A stretch of 64,000 bases of DNA. Source: JAKACA01 sp050744865. Lineage in GTDB: Bacteria; Actinomycetota; Acidimicrobiia; Acidimicrobiales; Bog-793. The notes under the pieces were generated by a model. The model worked only from the letters and a program-made list of their open reading frames with translations, was not told where the DNA came from and did not search any database. The stretch is from NCBI GenBank assembly GCA_050744865.1, contig JBOGHW010000036.1, positions 81,060 to 145,059 of the forward strand, given 5' to 3'. Positions 1 through 8,982 of this stretch are shown here, one piece after another. Every line of letters starts with the position of its first letter. The stretch's first letter is position 1. A program made the translations under genes and the position numbers.

Positions 1-609
1 GATCGGCAGGTTGTTGGGTAGCTCCGGATTGTCGAGAGACCGCAGCGGGGGGAACTCCGAGACGAGCGAAGTAGCCTCGAGCTGGAAGACTTGCTCGGCT
101 CGGCCCAGATCCTTCAGTCGGTGCACGCCCATGTCCCTCAGCGCGGCGCCGCCGGGAAGCGTGGGCGCAAGGAGCTCGGCAGTCGCTCCGGAGATGAGAA
201 CCTGCCCACCATGGGCGACGGCCTCGAGCCTGGCGGTCCGATTCACGACCGGACCGAAGTAGTCGCCCTCCCGCTCCTCGCACACGCCGGTGTGGAGGGC
301 CATCCGCACCTTGATCGGCCGCTGAGTCGGCCACTGTTCGGCCGCCAGGCCACGCTGTGACGCCAGCACCGCCGCGACGGCTGCCTGGGGAGTCGAAAAC
401 GCTGCGCAGAAGGCGTCGCCGACCGTCTTGAAGACGTACCCTCCTGCGTCGGTGATGGCGCCACGCAGGAGCTCGTCGTGGCGGCGGAGAGCCGTACCCA
501 TTGCCTCGGGCTCTGCCTCCCAGAGCCGAGTCGAGCCCTCGACATCGGTGAACAAGAGCGTGACGGTGCCCGACGGGATCTCTCGGGTCTCTGCCACCCT
601 CAGAACCAT
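1..609 (-). CDS. Class III adenylate/guanylate cyclase domain protein, C-terminus beyond window
   Basis: Reading leftwards from ATG 609, an open frame of 203 codons runs off the window edge. The N-terminus has the class III cyclase pattern: TLLFTDVEGSTRLWE supplies the first metal Asp, KTVGDAFCAAF the second, and GDYFGPVVNRTARL the Asn/Arg substrate-stabilising motif. The catalytic domain (about residues 12-180) should make cAMP or cGMP in the cytosol. The stretch FPPLRSLDNPELPNNLPI after it is the linker usually seen before an AAA/NB-ARC-type ATPase and TPR region, so the full protein is probably a large multidomain signalling protein. The gene lies 31 bp downstream of lysA on the same strand and may be cotranscribed with it. 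The second metal Asp is followed by Ala rather than the usual Gly. Confidence 0.85.
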   Translation of the reverse strand, partial: MVLRVAETREIPSGTVTLLFTDVEGSTRLWEAEPEAMGTALRRHDELLRGAITDAGGYVFKTVGDAFCAAFSTPQAAVAAVLASQRGLAAEQWPTQRPIKVRMALHTGVCEEREGDYFGPVVNRTARLEAVAHGGQVLISGATAELLAPTLPGGAALRDMGVHRLKDLGRAEQVFQLEATSLVSEFPPLRSLDNPELPNNLPI

Positions 610-640
610 AGGGCTTGAACCGCCCGGCCTAGGCGTATCG

Positions 641-1939
641 TCAGGCGTCCAGGCGCAGAAGATCCTCGACGGTCTCGCGCCGCACGACGATGCGAGCCTG
701 CCCGCCGCCCACGAAGACCACGGGTGGCCGGCACGCACGGTTGTAGTTGGAGGCCATCGCCCACCCGTAGGCGCCGGTGACAGGCGTGGACAGGACGTCC
801 CCCACTCGGATGTCGCCCGGTACCCGGCCGTCGGCCACCAGGACGTCACCGGACTCGCAGTGCTTGCCGACGATACGGACGGCCATAGGGCGCTCGGCCT
901 CTGGCGAGCGGGGAAGAAACGCCTCGTACCCGCTGCCGTACAGCACCGGACGGGGGTTCTCGCTCATACCCCCGTCCACGGCCACATAAGTGCGGACCTC
1001 GGGCAGGACCTTGATTGTGCCGACGGTGTACAGGGTGAGGCCGGCGACGGCGACGATGGAGCGGCCTGGCTCGGCGCTCACGCGGACTTCGGCCGGGAGG
1101 CGGGCGACTTGGCAGGCCGTGCGCACGACGGCGGCCCATTCGGCCATGGAGGGCGCCGTCTCGCTGTTGAGGTATGCCACCCCCAGCCCACCACCGATAC
1201 AGCACTCCTGCAGGCCGTGGCGGACCAGGAAAGGCGCCAGCACGCTCACCACCTGGGCGTACACGTCGACCCGGAAGATCTGGCTGCCGACGTGCGAGTG
1301 GGCGCCCGCCAGGCGCAGGCCAGGGATGGCCCGCAGCATGTCGACGGCTTGGTCGGCGGCGCCGCCCGCCAGGCTGAAGCCGAACTTAGAGTCCTCCTGC
1401 CCGGTCATCACGTACTGGTGGGTGTGCGCCTCGACGCCGGGCGTGACGCGTACGAGCGCCTCCAGGCCGCCGAGCGACCCGGCGTCACCCAGCTCGGCCA
1501 GGCGCCGTACTTCGTCGAACGAGTCCACGACGATCCGGCCGACACCGGCCTGCAGCGCAGTTTTGATTTCCGCCGTCGACTTGTTGTTGCCGTGAAACAC
1601 GAGCTGGTCGCCAGGCACGCCGGCCGCCAGGGCCACGGCCAGCTCGCCTCCAGTCGAGACGTCGAGCAACATCCCCTCATCGGCCGCCAAGGCGGCCATT
1701 GCCTTACAGAGAAACGCCTTCGTCCCGTAGGCAACCGTACCCCCGAAGTTTGCGACGGCTTCCCGGCACCGCACCCGCAAGTGCTCTTCGTCGTACACGA
1801 AGGCAGGCGTGCCCACTTCGTGGGCGAGCTCGACGAGGTCGACTCCGCCTACCGAGAGGGCACCAGACGGTGCCAGCGCTGCGGTGACTGGGAGCAGGTG
1901 GCGTGCCAAAGGCGCCTCGGAGGCCCCGACGTCCCCCAT
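641..1939 (-). CDS. lysA: Diaminopimelate decarboxylase
   Basis: A PLP enzyme of the alanine racemase/ODC-like fold that decarboxylates meso-diaminopimelate to L-lysine, the last step of lysine synthesis, in the cytosol. The 432-residue length is normal. The PLP lysine is in VAYGTKAFLCKAM. HSHVGSQIF is the HxGSQ motif, EPGRS binds phosphate, and CESGD carries the Cys that acts from the partner subunit. ATG 1939 starts one base after the argS stop, so translation is probably coupled. The argS-lysA order is a classic actinobacterial arrangement. The usual next gene, hom, is absent, and a cyclase gene follows instead. Confidence 0.96.
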   Translation of the reverse strand: MGDVGASEAPLARHLLPVTAALAPSGALSVGGVDLVELAHEVGTPAFVYDEEHLRVRCREAVANFGGTVAYGTKAFLCKAMAALAADEGMLLDVSTGGELAVALAAGVPGDQLVFHGNNKSTAEIKTALQAGVGRIVVDSFDEVRRLAELGDAGSLGGLEALVRVTPGVEAHTHQYVMTGQEDSKFGFSLAGGAADQAVDMLRAIPGLRLAGAHSHVGSQIFRVDVYAQVVSVLAPFLVRHGLQECCIGGGLGVAYLNSETAPSMAEWAAVVRTACQVARLPAEVRVSAEPGRSIVAVAGLTLYTVGTIKVLPEVRTYVAVDGGMSENPRPVLYGSGYEAFLPRSPEAERPMAVRIVGKHCESGDVLVADGRVPGDIRVGDVLSTPVTGAYGWAMASNYNRACRPPVVFVGGGQARIVVRRETVEDLLRLDA

Positions 1940-1940
1940 C

Positions 1941-3551
1941 TCACATCTGGTCCGGGGCTTCTACACCGAGGATGTCGAGCCCAATTGCCAGCCCGACGCG
2001 GGTCGCCTCCACGAGCCACAGTCGCGCTTGTGTCAGTTCAGCTGACACACCGTCGCCCATCACGTAGCACTCGTGGTAGAAGCCGTGGAAGGAGGCGGCA
2101 AGCGAACGCACCCAATTCGTCACTTTGTAAGGAGCCCGGTCGACGGTGGCTTCCCGGACCACTCTCGGCAGCTCCACCATGTCGCGCAGCAGGTCGAGCT
2201 CCTTGGCGTGGAGCAGCAAGGCCAAGTCCACCTGCTCGATCGGCTTGCGCTCGATCCCGCGCTCGGTGGCGACCCGCCCGATGGAAGCGATCCGGGCATG
2301 GGCGTACTTCACGTACCAGACTGGGCTCTCTGCCGACTGAGCCTTGACGGCGTCCAGATCGATGGTCACTGCCTGGTCGATGGACGACACCAGTGACAAG
2401 AACCTCGTCGCGTCGGCGCCGATCTCCTCGATAAGGCTGTCCAAGCGCACGTAGTTCCCGGCTCGCTTGGACATCCTGGCGCCGACGAGCGAGATCATCT
2501 GACCGATCTCCACCTCGAGACGGCCCGGGTCGACCCCGAGCGCCTGCATGCCGGCCTTCAGGCTGGCGACTTGCCCGTGGGTGTCGGCGCCAAAGACGTC
2601 GATGACGCGATCGAACCCGCGCTCGAGGAACTTGTTGCGGTGATATGCCAGATCACCGCCGAGGTAGGTGAAGTCGCCGTTCGACCTGACGAGAACGCGG
2701 TCCCGAGTGTCGCCGAACGTCGTGGCACGGAACCAGACTGCTCCGTCCTCGTCGTAGGCGTGGCCGAGACGGCGCAGCTCTTCGATCACCTCTGCGACCT
2801 TGCCGCTCTCCTCGATCGAAGCTTGCGAGTACCACTCGTCGAAGCCGATGTTCAGCATGTCGAGCGTCTGCTTGATGTTGTCGAGGATCCGCTCCGCTGC
2901 AAAGCGTCCCGCTTCGGTCACATCCTCGGGGCCGGCGTACTCGGCCGCGATGACGCCCACGTACTCACCTTGGTAACCGTCGTCGGACACCTCGTCTCCC
3001 CGGCGGCGCGAGAGGACGCTGTCGCCGAGGAGCCGGATCTGGTTGCCGGTGTCGTTGATGTAGAACTCGCGCGTCACGTCGTGCCCGGTCCTGGTCAAGA
3101 GCCTGGCGAGAGCGTCGCCGTACGCCCCGAACCATCCGTTGCCGACGTGGAGCGGGCCTGTCGGGTTAGCCGACACGAACTCCACTTGGACCCGCTCGCC
3201 GCCGCCCAGCGGCGGGGCGGCGTAGCCGTCCTCGCCCTCTGCAATCACTTCGGAGAGCACCTCGTGGAGCCAGCTCGGATTGAGCCGGAAGTTCACAAAG
3301 CCCGGGCCAGCGACCTCGACAGCCTCCACATGGCGGGGCTTGTCCCGGTTGAGGGCGTCGGCCAACTGCCTGGCGAGTTCAGGCGGCTGCTTCCCGAAAC
3401 GCTTGGCTTGGGCAAGGGCCACGTTGCTCGACCAGTCGCCGTGCTCGAGTCGCTGGGGCCGCTCCAGGCGCACGCCAGCGGCGTCGCAATCCACGCCAAG
3501 GTCCCGCAGGGCTCCTGAGATGGACTGGGCAAGGCTGTCGATGATCGTCAT
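1941..3551 (-). CDS. argS: Arginyl-tRNA synthetase
   Basis: Class I aminoacyl-tRNA synthetase that charges tRNA-Arg. The chosen start is ATG 3551 (MTIIDSLAQSISGAL), giving 536 residues. The frame stays open upstream as far as 3881, but that extension would read through the tRNA gene on the other strand and does not look like protein. The N-terminal Arg-S domain is followed by the HIGH-type motif in ANPTGPLHVGNGWFG and by MSKRAGNYV as the KMSKS-type loop. The C-terminal DALR anticodon-binding domain carries the WVRSLAASFHGFYHECYV segment. It leads the argS-lysA operon. A tRNA-Arg gene sits 120 bp upstream in the opposite direction. Confidence 0.96.
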   Translation of the reverse strand: MTIIDSLAQSISGALRDLGVDCDAAGVRLERPQRLEHGDWSSNVALAQAKRFGKQPPELARQLADALNRDKPRHVEAVEVAGPGFVNFRLNPSWLHEVLSEVIAEGEDGYAAPPLGGGERVQVEFVSANPTGPLHVGNGWFGAYGDALARLLTRTGHDVTREFYINDTGNQIRLLGDSVLSRRRGDEVSDDGYQGEYVGVIAAEYAGPEDVTEAGRFAAERILDNIKQTLDMLNIGFDEWYSQASIEESGKVAEVIEELRRLGHAYDEDGAVWFRATTFGDTRDRVLVRSNGDFTYLGGDLAYHRNKFLERGFDRVIDVFGADTHGQVASLKAGMQALGVDPGRLEVEIGQMISLVGARMSKRAGNYVRLDSLIEEIGADATRFLSLVSSIDQAVTIDLDAVKAQSAESPVWYVKYAHARIASIGRVATERGIERKPIEQVDLALLLHAKELDLLRDMVELPRVVREATVDRAPYKVTNWVRSLAASFHGFYHECYVMGDGVSAELTQARLWLVEATRVGLAIGLDILGVEAPDQM

Positions 3552-3671
3552 GACAGACTGAGGATGGCCGAACCTCAGGTAGCATGCAAGCGGGCGCCGG
3601 AAGCGCCGGCCTGCCAGCCCGGTGTACCGTGCCGGTCCGGCTCGCACCGTGCCTCCCAACGGGCGCTCCAA

Positions 3672-3743
3672 GCCCTCGTAGCTCAGCGGATAGAGCACCG
3701 GCCTCCGGAGCCGGGTGCGCAGGTTCAAGTCCTGCCGAGGGCG
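3672..3743 (+). tRNA. tRNA-Arg, anticodon CCG
   Basis: A full cloverleaf can be drawn. The acceptor stem GCCCTCG pairs with CGAGGGC (3736-3742). The D stem GCTC pairs with GAGC. The anticodon stem CCGGC pairs with GCCGG around the loop CTCCGGA (anticodon CCG at 3705-3707). The T stem GCAGG pairs with CCTGC around TTCAAGT. The discriminator is G and CCA is not encoded. It reads the CGG arginine codon, which is common in such GC-rich genes. Confidence 0.95.
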
Positions 3744-3803
3744 CTTGCTTGCGCAAGACCGATTCCCGGTCACGCACGGACGGCCGCCGATCCCCCGAGT
3801 CCA

Positions 3804-5156
3804 GCTGCGGCGCAGGTCCTCCTCGGCGGTCGCTGCTTCTTCGACGACAGTTTTGGCGGGGCCAGACTGCACTGGGAACACGCGTTTCGCCTATTTCGCG
3901 AATCGGGGGATCTTCGGGCCGCGGCGCGCACGGCAGCGGATCTGGCTGGACTGCACTGGAGAGTCTGGGGGCACCGCTCGGTCAGCCAGGGCTGGGTCGA
4001 TCGGGGCCTGCGTCTGGCGGGTCAATGTGGCCCGTGTGTCGAGGAGGGCTATCTGGCTCTGGCCGTCCCAGCCTGCGACCGGTCCGACGTGGAGACGGTG
4101 GCGCGCGAGGCCGAAGCGGCCCTGTCGCTGGCGGTGGAGTTCTCCGATCACGTCTTGGAGGTCAGAGCCCTGTCCGAGTGGGGTTTCGCCCTGGTGGCGC
4201 AGGGTCACCTGGCAGAAGGGTTCGCTCGCCTCGACGAGGCGATGGCGGCCGTCACCGGGGGCGAGATCGCCGACGTGAGCCAGGCCGGCAAGTGCTATTG
4301 CACCATGCTCTCGGCTTGTGACCGCTCCGGGGAGGTTCGCCGCGCCGAGGAGTGGACAGCGGTGGTGTCGCAATACGTCGCCGGTTACGAGGGCAAACCG
4401 CGGATCGTCGCCACGCATTGCCGTGGGGTTTACGCGTCGGTGCTCTCTAGAGTCGGCCGTTGGACCGAGGCCGAGAAAGCGATGTTGGAGGCGCTCGCCC
4501 CGGAAGCCTCTCAGGCCCTGAACCACCGGGCGGAGACCACGGCCCGCCTGGCCGAGTTGTGGCTCTGGCAGGGACGGCTGTCCGAGGTCGAAGCACTGCT
4601 GGCTCAATTCGAAGATTGCCTGGACTGCTGCGCCCCCTTGGCGCGCCTGCATTTGGCGCGGGTTGAACCGGCGGTGGCGGTGGCGGTGATTCAGCGCGGG
4701 CTGGACGAACAGGTCGGCGACCGCGTCCGCGCCGCGTCACTGCTGGGATTGCTGGTTCAGGCCGGCCTCGCGGCGGCGCAACCGGAGGCCGCTCGTGCGG
4801 CGGCCGAAAAGCTTGCCGCGATAGCCGGCGAGTCGGACGCCCCACTGCTGCGGGTCGACGCGGCGCTGGCCGGAGCGCGGGTGGCTGCGGCAGATGGAGA
4901 CCTCCCACGCGCCATCGGCCTCCTGGAAGCGGCCCAGCGGATACTGGACGAAGCCGAGGAGAACCCGCTGGTGGCAGGATTGGTGCACCTGGAGCTGGCG
5001 CAGGTTTGCGCGGGCGTCGACCCCGCCACTGCGGTCAGCGAGGCCAGGGCGGCGCTGGCCGTGTTCGAGCGGCTGGGGGTGGACCGAGAAGCGGATCGGG
5101 CGGCCGCACTCTTGCGCAGCCTCGGCGAGCCGTTCCAGGTCCCTCCACCGAAGTAG
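3804..5156 (+). pseudogene. TPR-rich regulator fragment lacking N-terminus and HTH
   Basis: The translated product is a helical TPR-like array. Segments such as HWEHAFRLFRESGDLRAAAR, EEWTAVVSQYVAG and RTAADLAGLHWRVWGHRSV match the repeat region of large actinobacterial LuxR-type or ATPase-TPR regulators. Between the tRNA 3' end and about 4088 there is no in-frame ATG, GTG or TTG, although the protein similarity begins near 3804. The C-terminus ends at SLGEPFQVPPPK, where homologues usually continue into a LuxR-type HTH. I read this as a gene decapitated at the tRNA-Arg boundary and also lacking its DNA-binding end. The alternative is a shorter gene from a GTG near 4089. The frame is intact for 450 codons, so the truncation may be recent or the remnant may still be expressed. 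The 159 bp that follow hold nothing I recognise. Confidence 0.6.
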
Positions 5157-5315
5157 ATGAGCTGACGCGACGCAGCGTCCCAGGTCATCATGCTCCATGG
5201 ACGTCCTCGCCTGGTCCTGGCAGCGGCTCGTTGAACGCCGCGTCGACCATCTCGACCCGCATCGGCTCCATGACGGTCAAGTAGCCTTGGCCTGTCCAGC
5301 TGTCGGGGGTACACC

Positions 5316-6020
5316 GTGGAGCCATTGCCGGAGGACTGGGAGCGAGCAGTAGCAGTCGTCGCTCACCCCGACGATCTCGAGTACGGGATGGCCAGTGCCG
5401 TGGCCCGCTTCACACGACAGGGCAAGCAGGTGTCCTACGTCCTGGTCACCAGAGGAGAGGCTGGTATCGACGGCCTGGCTCCCGGGCAGTGCGGACCCTT
5501 ACGCGAAGAGGAGCAGCGGCGCAGCGCCGCAGCAGTCGGCGTCGAGCACGTCGAATTCCTCAGCCATCCCGACGGCTCGGTGGAGTACGGGCTGAAGCTG
5601 CGTCGGGATGTGGCCGGAGCACTGCGTCGGCTACGTCCCCAGGTGGTGTTCGGTCAGCACTTCGATCTGACCTGGGATGGAAGCGATGCGGTCAACCACG
5701 CCGATCACCGGGCGGTTGGCCTGGCGACGCTGGATGCCTGCCGCGACGCGGCCAACCGCTGGCTCTTTCCCGAGGCGGGCGAGCCCTGGAGGGGTGTCAC
5801 CGCCGTCTACATCGCCGGAGGTGAGACCACCGCTTCCCATTTTGTCGATGTGAGCGACACCATCGCCTTAGGCGTGGCCTCGCTATCTGAACACCGGGCA
5901 TACCTCGACGGGCTGGGCAGCGAGTTCGACCCCGATCAGTTCCTTCGGGAAACGGCCCGGCACGGGGGCACGGCAGCAGGCTGCGAGTACGCCGTCTTGC
6001 TGCGGTCGTTCCGCCCATAA
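5316..6020 (+). CDS. PIG-L/LmbE family deacetylase
   Basis: Zinc-dependent N-acetylglucosaminyl deacetylase fold (LmbE/MshB/Mca family), 234 residues from GTG 5316. AHPDDLEYG near the N-terminus supplies the His/Asp zinc ligands and catalytic Asp, and NHADHRAVG supplies the third ligand His. The TRGEAGIDG loop is also typical. Actinobacterial relatives act in mycothiol metabolism or de-N-acetylate sugar conjugates. This substrate cannot be told from sequence, so I do not assign mshB or mca. No signal peptide, so it is cytosolic. It stands alone, with a regulator remnant upstream and a convergent RDD gene downstream. Confidence 0.88.
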   Translation: MEPLPEDWERAVAVVAHPDDLEYGMASAVARFTRQGKQVSYVLVTRGEAGIDGLAPGQCGPLREEEQRRSAAAVGVEHVEFLSHPDGSVEYGLKLRRDVAGALRRLRPQVVFGQHFDLTWDGSDAVNHADHRAVGLATLDACRDAANRWLFPEAGEPWRGVTAVYIAGGETTASHFVDVSDTIALGVASLSEHRAYLDGLGSEFDPDQFLRETARHGGTAAGCEYAVLLRSFRP

Positions 6021-6133
6021 CTACCAGCGCACAACGCAGCCAAGGCCGGCAGAGGACCACCTATGCGCGGTCCACTGGAGTGACAGCGAAGTGGTGGAAG
6101 GGGCGTGCTGTTGCCTCGGCGAGCGTCAGTCCC

Positions 6134-6802
6134 TCAGCGCACGGTGGCTGTGGACCTGACCACTTTGTCGTGAAGGGTCTGGTTGCGGGGGTCCCAGATT
6201 GGCCAGAGCACCGACAGCAGCGCCAGGAACGGCACCACGGACATCGCCAGGAACACGACGCTCCGTACTGCCGCTCGGGCCAGGCCGATCGGGTACTGGT
6301 GGGTGTCGACGTCGGCGATCCCGATCTGGAGGAGCCTCATCCCTACTGTCTGGCCGGATCCGGACCCGATCAGCAGCGTGAGGTAGGCGATGTTGAACAC
6401 TACGGCCACGACAAAACCGGCCCTTCGGAACGCAAGGACGAAGGCGATGCCGGCTACGAAGAAGATCACCGAGTCGACGATCGAGGCGAACATCCGCGAC
6501 AACCAACCGGCGAGCTCGTACCTCGACGCCTGGCGCTGCTGGCTGTAAGGGGCACCGGCCATAGGCGGTGGGTAGCTCGCCGGATAACCCGACGGTGGGT
6601 AGCCGGGCGGTGGTGAGCCCGGAGGTGGCGGCGCCGATGGATACTGCGGGAAGTAGTCGGGCGGGGGTCGCGTGGGCGGAGGGTACGCCTGGGCGGGCGT
6701 CGGGTAGGGCGGAGGTGCGCCACCAGCCGTCGGGTCTCCCGCTGGCGGCGGCGTAGACGGCTGTCCCTGGCCCGAATACCCGGTCTCCTCCCAATCCGGC
6801 AC
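6134..6802 (-). CDS. RDD family membrane protein with proline-rich N-terminus
   Basis: A 222-residue protein from GTG 6802, preceded by GGGGAG. Residues 1-85 are a Pro/Tyr/Gly-rich cytosolic region (runs such as SAPPPPGSPPPGYPPSGYP). The RDD domain follows, starting at YELAGWLSRMFASIVDS, with about three hydrophobic segments and the GQTVGMRLLQIGIADVD motif typical of the family. RDD proteins are small inner-membrane proteins, some linked to ion exchange. The role here is unknown. The same type of Pro-rich tail occurs on the FHA-PrsW protein of this window. Confidence 0.85.
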   Translation of the reverse strand: MPDWEETGYSGQGQPSTPPPAGDPTAGGAPPPYPTPAQAYPPPTRPPPDYFPQYPSAPPPPGSPPPGYPPSGYPASYPPPMAGAPYSQQRQASRYELAGWLSRMFASIVDSVIFFVAGIAFVLAFRRAGFVVAVVFNIAYLTLLIGSGSGQTVGMRLLQIGIADVDTHQYPIGLARAAVRSVVFLAMSVVPFLALLSVLWPIWDPRNQTLHDKVVRSTATVR

Positions 6803-6940
6803 GGCCGCTCCCCTCGCGTCTCGTCATGCTGGCTAGCGGAGTCGTAGCCTAGACGGGCAGCTGAGTCGGCGCCGATGGCGACCGGCATCGGCCGGCGCGC
6901 CATAATCTGGGCACTACAGGTCCTACGACGAGGAGGGCAA

Positions 6941-7291
6941 GTGGCAGAGCTGCAACTGGACGGCGACGAGCTGGTGCTGCACCTGTCAGGAGCCGAGAAG
7001 CTCGAGGCGGTCCACGGCGACCTTCGGGCACCGCTGTCCGCGATGCTCGGCGCCGAAGTGGTCGACGACGCCCACGAGGCGGCGGACCACGGCTTCAAAG
7101 TCGGGACGCGCGTCCCCGGAGTGGCCGAGGTAGCCACCGTGCGGACCGAGGGCAAGAAGATCTTCGTTGCAGTCCACCGCGATACGCCGAGGGGCGTGCG
7201 GGTCCTGTTCGAAGGGGTGTCCTTCGACGAGTGGATAGTCGGCTGCGCTGATCCAGAGGCGGTGGTGGCAGGACTGCCGAAGCGGAGCTGA
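6941..7291 (+). CDS. Conserved small protein of unknown function
   Basis: The start is GTG 6941, chosen because AGGAGG lies 4-5 bases upstream (6931-6936). An ATG at 6875 would add residues that look non-coding. The product is 116 residues, soluble, rich in beta strands, with a conserved-looking core around GFKVGTRVPGVAEVATV and KKIFVAVHRDTPRGVRVLFEG. Proteins of this kind are common as uncharacterised actinobacterial proteins with a PH-like fold, but I cannot name a family. It converges on the XPB helicase gene, ending 20 bp before the helicase stop. Confidence 0.7.
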   Translation: MAELQLDGDELVLHLSGAEKLEAVHGDLRAPLSAMLGAEVVDDAHEAADHGFKVGTRVPGVAEVATVRTEGKKIFVAVHRDTPRGVRVLFEGVSFDEWIVGCADPEAVVAGLPKRS

Positions 7292-7311
7292 CGCCTCGGC
7301 TTGCCGGCCGC

Positions 7312-8982
7312 TCAGTCGGTCGCGCGACGAGGCGCCTGCGCCAGAACGTCGGCGGCGTCGACAATGGTGTAGCTGTATCCCTGTTCCGCCAAGAAACGCT
7401 GCCTCCGCAAAGCGAACTCCTGGTCGTTCGTGTCCCGGGAGACGATCGCATAGAAGTGCGCCTGACGGCCGTCGAGCTTGGGCCGCAGTACCCGGCCGAG
7501 GCGCTGCGCCTCTTCCTGCCGGCTCCCGAAAGCGCCTGAGACCTGGATGGCTACGGAGGCCTCGGGCAGGTCTATCGAGAAGTTGGCGACCTTGGAGACC
7601 ACGAGCACAGGCAGTTCCCCGCTGCGGAAGGCGGCATAGAGGCGTTCCCGCTCTCGGATGGCTGTCTTGCCGGTCAGCACCGGGGCGCCCAGCCGCTCGC
7701 CGAGCACCGCCAGTTGCTCCAAGTACTGGCCGATGACGAGGGTCGGCTCGCCCGCCGCTACAGCGCCTCGGCAGAGAGCTTCGACGACGGCGAGCTTGGA
7801 CAGCGCCGTCGAGCCGAGGCGATACCGCTCCTCGGGCTCTCCGAGCGCATAGGCCATCCGCTCGGCGTCCGTAAGCGTCACGCGAACCTCTGTACAGACC
7901 GCAGGCGCGATCCAGCCCTGGGCTTCGACGTCGCGCCATGGCGCATCGAAGCGTTTCGGGCCTATAAGGCTGAAGACGTCCCCTTCGCGCCCGTCCTCGC
8001 GCACGAGAGTCGCCGTCAGCCCGAGGCGGCGGCGGCTCTGGATATCGGCTGCCATGCGGAATACGGGAGCCGGCAACAGGTGCACCTCGTCGTAGACCAC
8101 GAGCCCCCAGTCCTCGGCAGAGAGCAGTTCCATGTGGGCGTGCAAGTTGCCGCGCCGCGTGGCGACGATCTGGTAAGTGGCGATCGTGACCGGCCTCATC
8201 TCCTTGCGCTCACCGGAGTACTCGCCGATCTCGTTCTCCGTGAGGGTCGTGCGCGAGAGCAGCTCGGCCCGCCACTGCCTGCTGGCAACAGTGTTGGTGA
8301 CGAGGATCAGCGTCCGGGCGCCGGTGCGGATCATCGCCCCGATGCCGACGAGGGTCTTGCCGGCACCGCAAGGCAGCACGATGACGCCGCTGCCGGAGGC
8401 GTGGAAGGCTGCTACGGCCTGGCTCTGGTATGGCCTGAGGTCAAACGCCCCTGGACGGCTCACAATCTCGTGCGCCGTGCCGTCGACATAGCCCGCCCTG
8501 TCCTCGGCAGGCCAGCCGAGCTTGATCAAAGCCTGCTTCAAGCGACCCCGCTCACCGCGGTAGACCCCCACGGTGTCGGCGTCGATGCGGGGCCCGAGCA
8601 ACGGTGCGACGGCCTTGGCGCGGACTACCTCTTCCAGCACAGCTCTGTCAGAAGCGATGAGGACGAGGCCATGGCGCTCGTCGTTGACCAGCGTGAGGCG
8701 GCCGAACCTGTTCATGGTGTCCTGGATCTGTGCCAGGAGGGAGTCGGGCAGCGGGAAGCGCGACCACTCCCGGAGCGATTCTGTCACTTGTTGTGCCAGT
8801 AGCCCGGAGGCGCGGGCGTTCCAGAGGCCGAGGGGGGTGATGCGGTATGTGTGGATGTGCTCGGGCGAGCGCTCGAGCTCGGCGAAGGCGGCAATGGCGT
8901 TCCTGCATGCTTCTGAGTCAGGGTGGCCGACCTCGAGCAGGAGCGTCTGGTCGGACTGCACGATGAGCGGCCCGTCGTTCAT
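7312..8982 (-). CDS. XPB-type DNA repair helicase
   Basis: SF2 DNA helicase of the bacterial XPB (ERCC3) group, 556 residues. An N-terminal damage-recognition-like region (1-190) is followed by RecA-like domain 1 with Walker A LPCGAGKT, DEVH as the Walker B box and TATLVREDGREGD, which holds the XPB RED motif. RecA-like domain 2 ends with the EEAQRLGRVLRPK arginine-finger motif. XPB unwinds DNA 3'-5' in repair. ATG 8982 lies inside the end of the upstream gene (4-bp ATGA overlap), so the two are translationally coupled. Mycobacteria carry the same pair (Rv0861c and Rv0862c). Confidence 0.93.
   Translation of the reverse strand: MNDGPLIVQSDQTLLLEVGHPDSEACRNAIAAFAELERSPEHIHTYRITPLGLWNARASGLLAQQVTESLREWSRFPLPDSLLAQIQDTMNRFGRLTLVNDERHGLVLIASDRAVLEEVVRAKAVAPLLGPRIDADTVGVYRGERGRLKQALIKLGWPAEDRAGYVDGTAHEIVSRPGAFDLRPYQSQAVAAFHASGSGVIVLPCGAGKTLVGIGAMIRTGARTLILVTNTVASRQWRAELLSRTTLTENEIGEYSGERKEMRPVTIATYQIVATRRGNLHAHMELLSAEDWGLVVYDEVHLLPAPVFRMAADIQSRRRLGLTATLVREDGREGDVFSLIGPKRFDAPWRDVEAQGWIAPAVCTEVRVTLTDAERMAYALGEPEERYRLGSTALSKLAVVEALCRGAVAAGEPTLVIGQYLEQLAVLGERLGAPVLTGKTAIRERERLYAAFRSGELPVLVVSKVANFSIDLPEASVAIQVSGAFGSRQEEAQRLGRVLRPKLDGRQAHFYAIVSRDTNDQEFALRRQRFLAEQGYSYTIVDAADVLAQAPRRATD

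Noticed and set aside
3564..3803. Coding start of the TPR gene upstream of or across the tRNA gene
   Set aside because: The frame is open but would read through a complete tRNA-Arg. The translation there looks non-coding, and argS covers the same area in the other direction at its 5' flank.
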